Shown here piece after piece: positions 48,101 to 58,683 of a stretch of DNA of 64,000 nt. The DNA is taken from NCBI RefSeq assembly GCF_000227135.1, contig NC_018252.1, positions 434,803 through 498,802 of the forward strand, in the 5' to 3' direction. How positions within the stretch are numbered: the stretch's first letter is position 1; each line of letters opens with the position of its first letter. This DNA comes from Leishmania donovani (taxonomy: Eukaryota; Euglenozoa; Kinetoplastea; Trypanosomatida; Trypanosomatidae). The notes beneath the pieces were generated by a model that had not been told where the DNA came from, made no database searches, and was given only the letters and a program-made list of their open reading frames with translations. The position numbers and the translations under genes are program-made.

Positions 48101-50832
48101 TTCAGCAGTGGGCCGCCGCCGTCTGCGGCACAGCCACTCGCGCCCGCACCTCCAATCACACCTGCTGCGCCATCGCCGGCCCTCATGCTCGCTGGGGAGT
48201 ACAAGACGCCAAAGGCCCCAGCGTGGCCTCTGCCAGCGCCAAACAGGTCCAGCTGGCCGACGTAGCGATGAGCATCGCCGCTGTGGCCGCGCTCGTGTTG
48301 TCGGCCACCACGCGGCATCGACACCACAGCCAGGCCAGCCCAGAGTGGATTCGCGGGTCGGCACAACACCCCCGCAACGGCGCTTGCCTGAGATGGGGAG
48401 ACCGAAGAGAAGCCGAGGCGGCACCTCGGGTCCACGGCGGCGCCAAGCAGTGCCGTCTGCCGCTGGCTCCGCTCTGCATCTCGCTGAAAGAGCGACTGCT
48501 CCGCTGTGGTGCTACCCGTGCCGTTGCTCCCGGCAATCATCTCCGCTTCTGTGACGGCGGCTGCGTTGTCTAGCGCGCTGAGCGACGACGTGGCGGCGGA
48601 CACGTACTCGACGTTCACAAGGGAATGCAACGGCAGACGAACGTTGTAGTCTTGCACCACCTGATACGAGCTTGGGTGGGCGGCGGAGGTGGTGCTGGCG
48701 GCTGGTGCCGGCACGCCCCGCTCACCGTCCGCTGCGCTGCCCTCTCTGTCCTCCTCGTCAGCCGCGTCGCCGGCGTCAGAGCCTGCATCCCTGTCCATGA
48801 TGTGAGCCGCGCGGACGATGTGCAGCGCCCCTTCCTCGAGGTTGCCGACGGCGAGCTCCAAATCAAAGCTAAACTTCCACGAGAAGGTGTAATACGTGCC
48901 GTACCGTGCCGCCGCGCCCTCCATTCGGTGCTGCAGCACCTGCGTCAGCCGATGCGACGGCGGTGGGGGTTGGGCCCCGGTCCAGGTGCGCGACAACAGC
49001 CGCGGCGGGGGGTCCTTGCGGTACTCAACAAACGTCAGCAAGCAGCCGGAGTGCAACGCCGAAGCAGCGCCGGCCTCGGGAACGGCGCTACCGCTACTGT
49101 AGAGCCCAAACGGTGACGTTGCATCGATGCCGCTCGAGAAGGCCTCAGCGACGTTTTCCCCGCTCATCAGCGCCGCAGGACTCACTTCATGCCACCCGAC
49201 GTGACGGTCCGGCTTCGGCGTCCCCTGGGCTGCTGCCGACGGCGTGGCTCCGGAAGGAGAGGAGTGCTGCTGCGGGCCGCTGCCCAGGTCACTTCGTGAG
49301 CCCTGCAGCGGTACGAGTGGAAAGGCCGTCGGGCCGCGCTTGCCGCTCGTGACGCCACGCTGCGGACCTCCTACACCAGCGCCGACGGCGCCGTCCGCCT
49401 GGCCTACCGATGGCCTCACCACGTCACTGTTGTGGCTGTCCGTAAGGTGCAAGGTCGGGCTGTTGTCCCGTCTCCTCCGCGCCGCTGCTGCTGCCGTCGA
49501 GGTCGTCTGCTCCTCTGCTCCGGTCCAGACGGATTGCGACAGCACACCTACAATGGGTAGGAAAGGGTGACAATATAGGAAGGCCGCGCTCGGCGTGCTC
49601 AGTTGCACCTCGCACAGCGGTGTCTCTAGCTGGTCGGCGTCGAACAGGAAGATGATGCCGCGCTCGCTCCCAACGGCGACCGTGCCGTTGGCGGCGAAGT
49701 AGTCGCTGGACACAAGTGCTCCAGCCTCCGCAAGAACGCACGAGGCGACCAGCTCAGCCCGCAGGCCCGCTATCTGGCCTCCGACAGCGACGCGGGCGGC
49801 GTGGCTGGTGAGGGAGTCACGGTTCAGGGCCCGGTAGGCAAAGGCGCTAGGCGTCACCGACGCGCCGTATGGGATCTCCTTCGCCGGGTCCAGCAACTCT
49901 TTCCGGTATGCAGCAGAGATAGATACCTCGTACCACTCCACCCACCCTGAGGTGTAGCCCACCAGCACGAGCGGTTTGTTGCGCATCCATGTAATCGTGG
50001 AAGGAGCGTCTCTGCGATACAGTCCACGGACTACCCCTCTGCCTCTGTGCGGCGACAGTGACGTGGAGGCGGCTGCGTTGGAAGAGGGATCCCTCCCCTG
50101 GAACGACGAGGACGACCTGCTGGTCCTCGCCGCAGCAGCGGCACCACCAGTGAAGGAAGGAAAAGAGAGAGGGCGGCCGCCTCCAGCTCCGCCCTTCGAT
50201 GGGGATAACAGCGTCAGAGAGGTGGCTGGCGGCGAGGGAGGCCGACGGACGGTCACGCCGCTGTCGGAGGCGGAGACCGACGCCAACGAGGCGGAGCAAC
50301 GCCTCAGGATAGAGGACGACTCCGCATGTTCACGCTGCAGTTGCTCACGCAGGCTCTGCGGGTCTTTTCCTCGCACGTACAGCAGCAGATCCTCCTGAAG
50401 CACGGCGAGGGCCAATAAGCCGTTGGCGGCACCGATGAACGCCATATCGGTGCCAAAGACGGTACGATTTGCCATGCTAAAGAAGCACTGAGTTCCTTGG
50501 AAGGGGCTTGGCAGGGTCAGCGTGCGCTGGATGTGCATGCGCGTTTCGGTGGTGAAGTGCACGTCGTGCTGGGTAACACCATACCCTGCGCTGTGGCTGG
50601 TGGACGAGGAGGAAGCCGTGAAGGGATGCTGGCCGGGCCACTGCGATGGCGCGCTGCCTCCTACAGCCGCGCCTTCCCCTGTGGCAGGGGTGTGCAGCTC
50701 TGCCGCATCGTCAATGCCGTTCGCCGCCACGCGTCGGTAGCGCGCGCAGTCCACCGTGAAGTACGTCAGAACGCCGTTCGTCAACGACCCGAACGCGTTG
50801 TGGGAGTCCGGCTGACACGAGAAGTACTTCAT
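45172..50832 (-). CDS. MIOS/SEA4-like giant protein 1 (beta-propeller, solenoid, C-terminal zinc module)
   Basis: About 1886 aa from the ATG at 50832 (MKYFSCQPDSHNAFGSL). The N-terminal part has beta-propeller strands interrupted by low-complexity inserts: MRNKPLVLVGYTSGWVEWYEV, then NGTVAVGSERGIIFLFDADQ, then PSAAFLYCHPFLPIVGVLSQS. A helical region includes IEQLMRRRYAAGFGLS, like the MIOS 'MRxRAxxGYGL' step. The last 60 residues form a zinc module: RCCVCLETV, then FAWCTSCDHGGHAYHLQSWF, then CPVNGCDCHC, matching the terminal fold of MIOS (Sea4). In yeast and animals MIOS belongs to GATOR2/SEACAT, which regulates TORC1 from the lysosome or vacuole; that role is inferred. A related gene lies directly upstream (51754-58683). 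The open frame extends to 51111 but the extra part is simple sequence. Confidence 0.75.
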   Translation of the reverse strand: MKYFSCQPDSHNAFGSLTNGVLTYFTVDCARYRRVAANGIDDAAELHTPATGEGAAVGGSAPSQWPGQHPFTASSSSTSHSAGYGVTQHDVHFTTETRMHIQRTLTLPSPFQGTQCFFSMANRTVFGTDMAFIGAANGLLALAVLQEDLLLYVRGKDPQSLREQLQREHAESSSILRRCSASLASVSASDSGVTVRRPPSPPATSLTLLSPSKGGAGGGRPLSFPSFTGGAAAAARTSRSSSSFQGRDPSSNAAASTSLSPHRGRGVVRGLYRRDAPSTITWMRNKPLVLVGYTSGWVEWYEVSISAAYRKELLDPAKEIPYGASVTPSAFAYRALNRDSLTSHAARVAVGGQIAGLRAELVASCVLAEAGALVSSDYFAANGTVAVGSERGIIFLFDADQLETPLCEVQLSTPSAAFLYCHPFLPIVGVLSQSVWTGAEEQTTSTAAAAARRRRDNSPTLHLTDSHNSDVVRPSVGQADGAVGAGVGGPQRGVTSGKRGPTAFPLVPLQGSRSDLGSGPQQHSSPSGATPSAAAQGTPKPDRHVGWHEVSPAALMSGENVAEAFSSGIDATSPFGLYSSGSAVPEAGAASALHSGCLLTFVEYRKDPPPRLLSRTWTGAQPPPPSHRLTQVLQHRMEGAAARYGTYYTFSWKFSFDLELAVGNLEEGALHIVRAAHIMDRDAGSDAGDAADEEDREGSAADGERGVPAPAASTTSAAHPSSYQVVQDYNVRLPLHSLVNVEYVSAATSSLSALDNAAAVTEAEMIAGSNGTGSTTAEQSLFQRDAERSQRQTALLGAAVDPRCRLGFSSVSPSQASAVAGVLCRPANPLWAGLAVVSMPRGGRQHERGHSGDAHRYVGQLDLFGAGRGHAGAFGVLYSPASMRAGDGAAGVIGGAGASGCAADGGGPLLKENVLAAAMRQPFCGDAGAIGGTRHHRRYTGEMGNISGTDATSSRWFYSSAITSVSTQQSHQQRRREQQRRRRDPRAPAITVPSYAAMSTKNEIASAALIAADQRVDLHDALRIGPGNVSCVAVMNAAGEVASVPIEVRAVSAWHEAGSVFVGLGPTLYAADLVSIQGIEQLMRRRYAAGFGLSSVANLAAVKEVGGFGSEDVAMLFSYVVTLEAVSLVALSGPVPSLMELLHSSPVTGRGALQREAAARVQARLGPAWRAKIEACVCHEDLCCLLVLQVLRWLPPSLTEEAGQPWRGIAQPPLLADTTPALGENSTNVDIERAVAVEVTHGRHTEAAGLLLRFASRSPSYGAMATLLRRREEAQAMVCNSDPRVCAAFRASLTPWLLVVFHCLCGPCDGAPHYQSHGAAAGEKGLHDDAASVRTVLPPHLYRHSALPFWDRVALAVVMEAGTTAAFTHVMQDILLRECNPIQALLLQYGIHLRTYAAMQEIVDCTGDFQLGACLFARVGVLTTAAALAFPFLLDAEVSAAAATAAATERTAVTLPAARSHDLSAISAGYPPYSYRADGDFGGYGDGNNEGQGRDSVYGCSPFSYLRSSHRRRSSGQLPSSSAGDEQGSLEDGVTHTARLVLNSALPPPARALSEEINGVRMLPHSADAARVSSSLPPEHVLLHAVSLNDAVSGNGHGNGGGVGNAADVDSDDADADVPWVWWAAAYRSFLDDEQAFVRRTTFDVECRQLRGGAFLARDAAAMRVCSADAASSSVPAVASAAGDARVGRYGSGCHSLHRTPPRDTKAAGLRCPSPSPSPADLVPRSVAQCVTRHVTGAGVGTTSGGGGIGVGRGHTATASWSSPSAPSAFAGPYGGGAAHVTSVTPPYASASMRSPEPNPCVCGEQHTGTQLIRSLLSICSTTTTRCCVCLETVRLGSKDVDTAFAWCTSCDHGGHAYHLQSWFRTHRRCPVNGCDCHCDEDSNLY

Positions 50833-51753
50833 GGGAGGAGGGGGAAGGGAAGGGGGAAGAAGTAGGCGGCGCTGATGATGATCGCACACACAGGGAGATA
50901 CGAAGCAAAGGGAGGAAGCGTGATAAGAAGAGATGAAGGCGGCGATGTGAATGGGCCGCTTCTGAAGGGAAGGGCGGTTGCGCTGTGGTCGAGCCCCCTC
51001 TCCGTCCTCCCCTTCGTCGACGCACAAGTCGAAGCGTATGTGCTGCGTGTAGATGATGCATAAAGACAGAACGGAAAACGCGGGTGAGAGCGCGTGCAGA
51101 AAGCGATCCATGTGAAGGAGTTGCGTGGGTCAGATGCTTGAAGCAGTTTGGTGCACAGAGAAAGCGAGGAGCCTCAGGCACGCGCCGACACGCACGACAG
51201 GTGTTGAAGGGAAGGAGAGAGCATGATACAGACACACGCGCGCGGAAGAGGAGGAAAGAAAGGCCTCCAGTGCCGGTGCCGTGCTTGAATGTCAACGCTG
51301 CAGCCCATCTTCCGTGCGTGCCTGTCTCCACATGGGCGTGTGTATGCATTGAGCGTTGGAGGCTCCAAGGGAAGGGGGAAAAGGGAGTGCAGAAGCCGCC
51401 AGGTCCGTTACAACGCGTATCACGGCAGCCGACCTTCTCTTCACTGCTTCTCTCCTCTTTCTGTGTTGCACACTACCAGAGCACCTGCAGCCACAGCGCG
51501 TTGACTGCCTCTCACCGCTTTCATCGGCTACCATTTTCGTTCTTGACGTCGATAATTGTACGGAAAGTCGCCGTGATGATGAAGGGGGATGGGGTAGTGA
51601 GGCGGAGGGGCGGTCGGAGACGGTTCGAAGCACAAGCACGCATGCGCACACGCGCTCTTACACACAGAGGGAGAGGGGGGCTTTTAGACGGAAGGGGACG
51701 TCAACAGGACGAGAGCAGCGAGAGAGAGGCAAGACGATCAGCGGCCGCCTGTG
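50833..51753. other. intergenic region between the two MIOS-like genes
   Basis: This 0.9 kb spacer has a polypurine tract on the plus strand right after the downstream gene's ATG (50833-50863), which is polypyrimidine on the transcribed strand. No gene is seen. Confidence 0.55.
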
Positions 51754-54700
51754 CTACGAGAGATGGACGTTATCGCAGCAGTGGCAGGGGCAGTTCTCGA
51801 CGGGGCATTTGGTGTGCTTGCTGAACCACTCCCGCAGGTGGCACCAGTGGCCCCCGTGCAGACACACGCTGCACCATGCGAAGAAGCGCTCCGGCGGCAG
51901 CTCCGTCGCGCGGTGCTCCATACGCTCACCGCACACGGTGCACATCGGCGACTGCCATTGTCGGCACTCTGGGTTGCCGCACGGAATGAGCTGTTTGCGG
52001 GTCATGTTCGTCGAGGTCATGGACGAGATGGAGCTCTTGCTCGGCGCCGTCGCGTGCATCGCCTGACCGCAGTTGCACCGCAGCTCCACCGCTCGGTGGA
52101 GCGCTTCGTTAGCTCCTGGACTGGCCCCACCAGCAGTCGCGGCTGCCTCGCGCAACGAGCGGTCGCAGTCGGTTGTCGCGGTTGCGGTGGTCTGCGCAAA
52201 TCGGTTCAGCGTGCGCTCCATCATCATGGCTGTTTGGGTCGACATCATCGCCGCAGCGGAGGCGGCACCAGGCCCTGCACCGAGGTCACTCCCAAGTGCC
52301 CCCAGCGCGCCAGGGAAGCCATTTGGTCGAGGCACGCCAGCACCCGAGAGAGTCCCCGCGGGGCTTCCCGGCGGGACGCCGATGGTGGCTTCAACAACAC
52401 CGCCGCCGCGTGTGGTGCCTGCGCCCACCATGCCCGGGGAAGAGCCCCCGCCTCCGCCAATGACGGAGCCTCCTGGGATGCCCGCCACACCGCCAACGGC
52501 GCCGGCGCTACGCGAGTTGCTGCTGCCGGAGATGGCGCTGCCGCCCACGTGCTTGTCCGCCTCTTCACGTGCTTTGAGAAGCTTCACGAGATGCAGATCG
52601 TGAAGACTACGCCACATGGCGAGCCCCTGGTCGTTAAGCAAACGCCGGTACGCGTCACGCCACGTGCGGACCGTGGGCGAGAGCACATTGCTGAACGCCG
52701 CTGCGTAGCTCAAGGCCGTTTGCACGTCGCCGCTCTCGTCCACGTAGCGCTGAAGTGCGCCGCAGTCGGTGCTAACGCCTTCCACGACTGTCACGAGCAG
52801 CAGCGAGCACCGGTAGATGGGGGCGAAGCGATCCGCAGAGGCGGCAGATGCGGCGGCAGCCAGCACGAAGGTGTCACTAGGATCGCTGTAGTGGGAATTG
52901 ACGCTGCCGTGCGCGAGAGGGGCGCCAGGCGGGCTTGGGAAGCGGCTGCCGAGAGCCGCCGGCGACACAGCAGCGTCTACGGAAGAACTCTGAGCGGGCG
53001 ATCGAGGTAGACCGGACAACGATGCGCGCTTCGAATCCACGCGTCGCTGCTGCCGCGCGCGGATCCCGAGTGGCGACGACGTTGAGGACGGCGACCCGCA
53101 CGTGCTGTCGGCGACCGCCTGTTCAGCTGCTGTGCTGGCGGTAGCGGTGCTAGAGTAATCACGGTACTGCTGCTGCACCAAAGTCTGCAACACCTCAATC
53201 AAGTTGGCGACATGGCCGCTGTGGTACCGCGAGGGCAAGAGCAGCGCCGTGGCAAGGGCCACTTTGTCAGAGAGGCTCAGGCGCGGATACCTCTCCAGCA
53301 GGTGCAGCACCACCGCCTTCTGATGCGGTAACGTAAAGAGGTCATCGAAGCGGCTGACCGGCTCCGTCGTCGCAGCGACGCTTTTGGTCGTGCTCGATGT
53401 GGCGTCGTCGCTGCCGCTTCTCGAGCTCCCAGCATCCGCCTGCAGCGTCCTATCCCCTGCTGCCGCCGCTCCGCACGACTGCTGATGCATCACAAGCTCC
53501 ATGTATGCGAGCATCAAATGAATCCAGAAGGTCACCCCAGGACAGTCATCTGCTGCCAAGCTCATCACAGTCGTCTGCCGGCCGCGCGCTGCAGACAGGG
53601 TCAAGGCGATACTGGGGTACTGCACATTGTGAGTGCCGTACAGCGCCAGCAACTCAGCAGCTTCCTCGAGACGATCCAGCAACACGAGCACGGCTACGCG
53701 CCGCTCCAGCGCTTCCTGCAGGCTGCGTTGGCCTATGCCGTCTCCCTGCACGAAAAATCTCTCCGCCGGGTGCTGGGGGCGGTGGTCGCCGCCTGGAGGA
53801 GGCGACCGAGTCGCCTGCACTCCACCGGCTCTCTCTGCGGCAGCGCTGGCACTCGTCCCCTCGCGCTCGGTGGTGTGCTCAGCTGGTGAGTCAACGAGGC
53901 ACACGGCAGGTGGCATCGTCCAGCCCATGGACTGCAGCACGAGCTGCCGCAACATCCCAATCGCCACGGGGTACGTCGGAAGGTATGCCGCGCTGTCCCT
54001 TGCAGCATCACCGGCCGCCCCAGAGGAGCCTGCGCCACCCCGGAGAACTGATGAAGCTGTGCGGCTCGCGCCAGCGTTGATCGCGGGCCCGGTAAGGTGC
54101 GCTGGCGGTGTCGGGCGACCCGCACGAATGCCTGCCGCGGCGGCGCTGAACGGGTGCAGTGAAAACCCCGGCGGCCCCTTGTGCCGCTCCATGGCGCTCG
54201 GCAAGCCCGCCAGCAGAGGGGCCTGCAGGCCGAGTGCCCCTATGGGGCCGACGATGGCGTAGCCGCCCGGAGGCGCAAAACCCGCCGTCATGGCGGCTGC
54301 GACAGATGCGGTTGCGTTGGCCGAAGCGAGCAGGTGGTGGTGTTGACTGAGAGGAAACTGCGAGGAGAGCCGGGTGTCGTTCAGCCCCAGTTGCTGCCGC
54401 AACTCACGCTCCGACACCAGCAGCTCCAGCAGCCCTGGCACGGCTCGCTTCAGGCCCACAGCTAGAGAGGGGGCCGACGCTGCCGGTCCCGTCCCCGGTT
54501 CGGTGCTGCGCGACTTTGGCGCCACCATCACAGCAGTGGGGAATAGCAGCTGTGCAGCACAGCAGCCGTAGAGGAAGGTGGCGTACCCCTCCCGATCCAG
54601 GCCTTCGCGCAGGAGCACGGTCAAGTTGCGCACCGGGTCATATGAGAAGCCGCTGCGCAGCCGTCTCCACAGATGCCGCGTACGATCGAGGCGGTGGAAC

Positions 54701-55327
54701 TCGCAGAAGCTCATTTCCTGTGGAATGGGCATTGCTGCCGCTGCTGTTGCGGACTGAGAGGCACCTCGGCCACCTGCGGATGTGGTGACTGTGTATGGCT
54801 GCTGCATCGGTTCTGCAGAGGTGGGCCGGCTGTGCGGCGACGCAGCGACAGGTTCGCGCAAGGAAGTTCGACGGCCAAGTAGCCCCTCCTCCTGTTGGAG
54901 AGCGCTGCTGATGCCGCTGCGATGCACACCTTTAGGAGCTTTAGGAACAGCTGCACCGCCAGTGCCCACCAAAGAAGACGCAGCTTCCCTCGTAAGTCCG
55001 GCGCGCGGGCTGCCTGCGCTTGCCGAGTCATCGTTGCCACCCACTCCGGCCGTCCCCGCAGCCCTCATGCTCGGCAGGCCATGAGCTGTAGAGGAAGCAG
55101 CGCCGAAATCGGACTGCTGCCCGTTCGTGTTGGCGCCGGCGAGAGCGCAGTGCTCGTAGTCACCGGTGGCGGCAGCGGCAGCGCTGGCCCGCAGCGTGTC
55201 CCGTTCACCCTCTTCATCGTCGTCCTCATCTTCCACCTCGTCCAAGAGGCCCAGACCGATCAAATCGACAGGTCGGCCTTTTAGTCTGGACGCCGCCGTC
55301 GCAGCGCCGCCACCACCACGGGTTGCT

Positions 55328-55358
<31 letters not shown>

Positions 55359-58300
55359 CACAAGCCCTGCCGCCGCCACTGGCAGAGCTGCCAGTACTTG
55401 ACAGCTGAGCTCCATCAACGGTGCTGTCGCCTGATACGTGCGGCTTGTTTGTAGAGGTAACGGTTGCCGCGCCGGCGACACCTGCGCGCCCGTATAGCAA
55501 ACCCATTACTGCTTTGGATGCGGGTCCGGAGGAGATGGGGGTGGGGCAAGAGGGCACCACCATACCAGGAGCTGCGCTGGGAGCGGCGGTGGCGGCAGCA
55601 GCAGCAGCGGCGGCGGCGGCTTGACACTCCAGCCGTTCAAGCACAGCCTCCTCATAAACATAACTCGCTGTATTGTACGCCGTGGAGGCGTGTGTGAGGA
55701 AAGCGTTGGGGCCGGCGCCGACCAGAGCCGTGCTGCTGTTGAGGCTGGTGACTGTGCTGCCACCTGGGTTGTACACCTGCGTATATAGCTCCCCATTCTT
55801 GGCATTGAGCAGCAGCAGCTGTGGCAAGTCTGTTCGGCAGCCACGCGCCACCGCGTTGTCGTCCACTTCGCCATCACAGTCGTCTTTGGGACGAAGGCCG
55901 CTAGTGGCACCGTGAGAGGTGTGCAAGCGCTCAGAGTGGTGAGGTCCGTCAGCGGACATTCCGCTGCTGGTGCGGCGGTGCACCGACGGGAGGCCCGGGA
56001 TGCTGCCGGCGGTGATCGTCTTCATCGGCTCCGAGAGCGGGTGGCACACCCACCCCACCGCAGCGGCGGGCACGCGAGACGGCAGCCGGCACTTAAGCGC
56101 GGACTGCGCCTTCACGCTGACGTGCACCAAAGCGTTGCTTCCGTCAGTGATGGAGGGCACGGCTGTGCCGGTGTCGTCGCCGGAGAAGCCGGAGCGAATG
56201 CTACAGGAACCGTCCGTGAAGTCCTCCTCGGCCTCGGCCTCCGTCCCACTGCAGCCACTGTTCACAGGGTTGCTGGTACTCACGCCCCAACCATCCGCAT
56301 CCAGTTCTCCGCCGCTCGGCGAGCGATGGTGCGGGAGGCCTCCGCTTGGGGCGCGACGTCGGCGACTGCGGCCTGTCCCGAAGCCCCCCCCGGCACCACC
56401 GGAGCCAAAGCCGCTCGGGCTCAGGTGAGGATTAGCTGCGCTGCCGTAGTGGTGCGACGTCACGACGACAGGGCCGCCTGGAGCAGCGCGCGATGGTGCA
56501 AGCTCCTTGAAGGCATGCGCGCGCAGACCGCCGTCGCGCGTCGTGCCAAGCACCACCCCCGCCTCTGCCGCACTCCAGCACAGGGAAGTATATCCCGCGC
56601 GTGTGTACACCTGACACGAAACCGGCCGCGTCGCCATGCGCACATCCCAGAGCTGCACAATGTCCCGCATTTGCGACGCACCCACCGTGGCGACGTACCG
56701 CTGCGAAGGGTGGCACGCCACCTGCTCGGCACTGCAAAGGACACATGGGGCAGCGTTGTCTGTAGTGCGCGCGCAGACAGGGACGCCGAACACCTCGGGC
56801 GGCGCGCCGAGGTACGTGACGCCGTCGTGAGAGGCGCGCAGATCGAGCAGCTCCGCGTAGAAGCCGAGCCCATCGAGACGCCGCGCGGCCACAACAGTCA
56901 GGTGGGACTGTGGCATCCAATCCAGCGCCGTCACGGGGCCCAGCATTTGCTTTTGCTGAACAACACTGTAGCTGAGGTGGTCTGCGCCCGCGTATGGCAC
57001 CAGACGAGTCCCACCGACACTGCTGCCGCCGAGCGCGCTGGCCCCTGCAGCGACGCCGCCCACTGGGGGCACAAAAAACAGCTCGTTGGTGTCGTCGTTA
57101 CTCGTGCTACGGGTCGTGGTAGTGGAACTGCAGCACCTGCCCTCCACCGAGCCCACCACGTACTCGACATCCAGCAGCTGCACCGCGCCGCTCTGCCGGC
57201 CCAGGGCGAGTATGGCCGAGTTGCGCGGATCCCATCCGGACGCGGTGACAACGCGGTCCTGACGAGATACTGCTCTACGCATCGGGAGCCCCACCATAGT
57301 CGTCGGCACCACCCCTCCGTACACGTCAAGTCCGTCGGTGAAGAATGGACTGGCAGCGCCTGCTAAGCTAGGGCGGCGGCGGCTGTCTGCCACACCACCG
57401 CCTCCGGTGCCAGCAGCCACCGCCTCGCCTGCTCTATCTTCATCGCCGCCTTCGCCTCCGTCCTCATCTGACACGATTAGCGGGGCGTTCTGGAGTGAGA
57501 GGTCCCCTGCCATGTTCGGTGGTGTGGCGGTCTGCTCACTACTGGCAAAGCTGTTCGCAGGGAAGGTAGTGTTCACCGGTGCGCCAAAGGCTTCGGAAAA
57601 CGGCCGCGGTGGGTGTGGCGCCGATGACACTACCGTGGCACCGCCACCACCACCGGATGGCCCGCCGTATCCGCCGGTGCCGCGCCGTCGCATCGGCAGC
57701 GACGTGGACACCCGCAGAGGGGACAGTGTCGTGGCATCGCTGCGGCCAATCCAGCTGAGACCCTCTGCATTCGCCACAAAGAACAGCACGCAATCTGTGG
57801 CGCAGCTGAGAGAGAGGGCAGTGGGTGCAGTGGACACGGCAGCGGCCGAGGCGGTACTGCTGGGGCGAGCACCACCACCGCCGCCGCCGCCACCAGCGCG
57901 CCCGGCCAGTGTTTGCGGGCTGCCGGTGTAGTATCCACTATACCCCGCCGCGCTGTTCCCGCTCACGCGACTTGACGACTGCCCCGGGCCGTACTCCTCT
58001 GCAAAGGTCGAGGTGGCCCCGGCGGCGGCTAGCGTTGGCGTCGCCCACTCCTGCGGCGACGCGTTCGCTCCACCATGTGAGCTCAAGAGTCGCCCCTCTC
58101 CAGCGCCGACACCGCCGCCACAGGGGACTGCATGAAAAGGGACAAGCGGGGCGCCCCAGTGGTACGCGAAGCTGACGTCCTGCCTCTGCTGCTCTTTTTG
58201 CAGCCAGTCGTCAGAGGCCGCACAAGTCGCCGACGCGTACCCCACGCCGGTGCGAGGGGGTGGTGGAAAGCGCACGCGTGCTGCTGACGTCGCGAGCGGA

Positions 58301-58683
58301 GCGGGCAGCCCATAAGCGTCATACCCTCCCGCCCGCACATCTATGCCGCTAGTCGTCGCAGCTGCCACAGAACCGGTGCCTCTGCTAACAGCGGAGAGGC
58401 GGCACAGCATGCGCAGGTATTCGCGAGGCACGCATGCCGGTGCACCAGCAAAGTACGGCATTAAATCCGGCGGTACGGGCTTGAGAGACCGGGTAGTTGC
58501 GGAGGCGCCGATGCCATCGAAACCGTCATATACGGCGTTGCCCAGCACACCAGACCCTTCCGCTGCCACCGCGCCGCTAGAGGTGAGCGGGAAGACACGG
58601 TCGAGAACATAGTAGAGCCGCACCTGGCTCGACGTGGCGGTGGCGTAGATGCCGGTGTCACCGGGCTGCTTGCTCAGCAGCAT
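51754..58683 (-). CDS. MIOS/SEA4-like giant protein 2 (beta-propeller, solenoid, C-terminal zinc module)
   Basis: About 2309 aa from the ATG at 58683 (MLLSKQPGDTGIYAT). The N-terminal third carries propeller strands separated by Gly/Ala/Ser-rich loops: GWDPRNSAILALGRQSGAVQLLDV, GPVTALDWMPQSHLTVVAARR, QVACHPSQRYVATVGASQMRDIVQLWDVR, YTSLCWSAAEAGVVLGTTRDGGLRA. The centre is partly helical, with DRLEEAAELLALYG and FWIHLMLAYMELV solenoid-like steps. The C-terminus (about 2200-2309) is a full zinc module: RCNCG, PCGNPECRQW, MCTVCGERM, FFAWCSVCLHGGHWCHLREWF, CPVENCPCHC. The order and the GGH...WF...CPVxxCxC ending are those of MIOS. A poly-Gln/Ala-type CAG tract is encoded near 55325-55355. The frame extends to 59037, but the ATG at 58683 precedes the recognisable sequence. 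Confidence 0.78.
55325..55355. repeat. CAG/CTG tract inside the 2309-aa gene
   Basis: About ten CAG units on the plus strand, read on the coding minus strand as GCT (Ala) codons within a poly-Ala loop. Such runs are common in Leishmania coding DNA and are likely to vary in length between strains. Confidence 0.75.
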
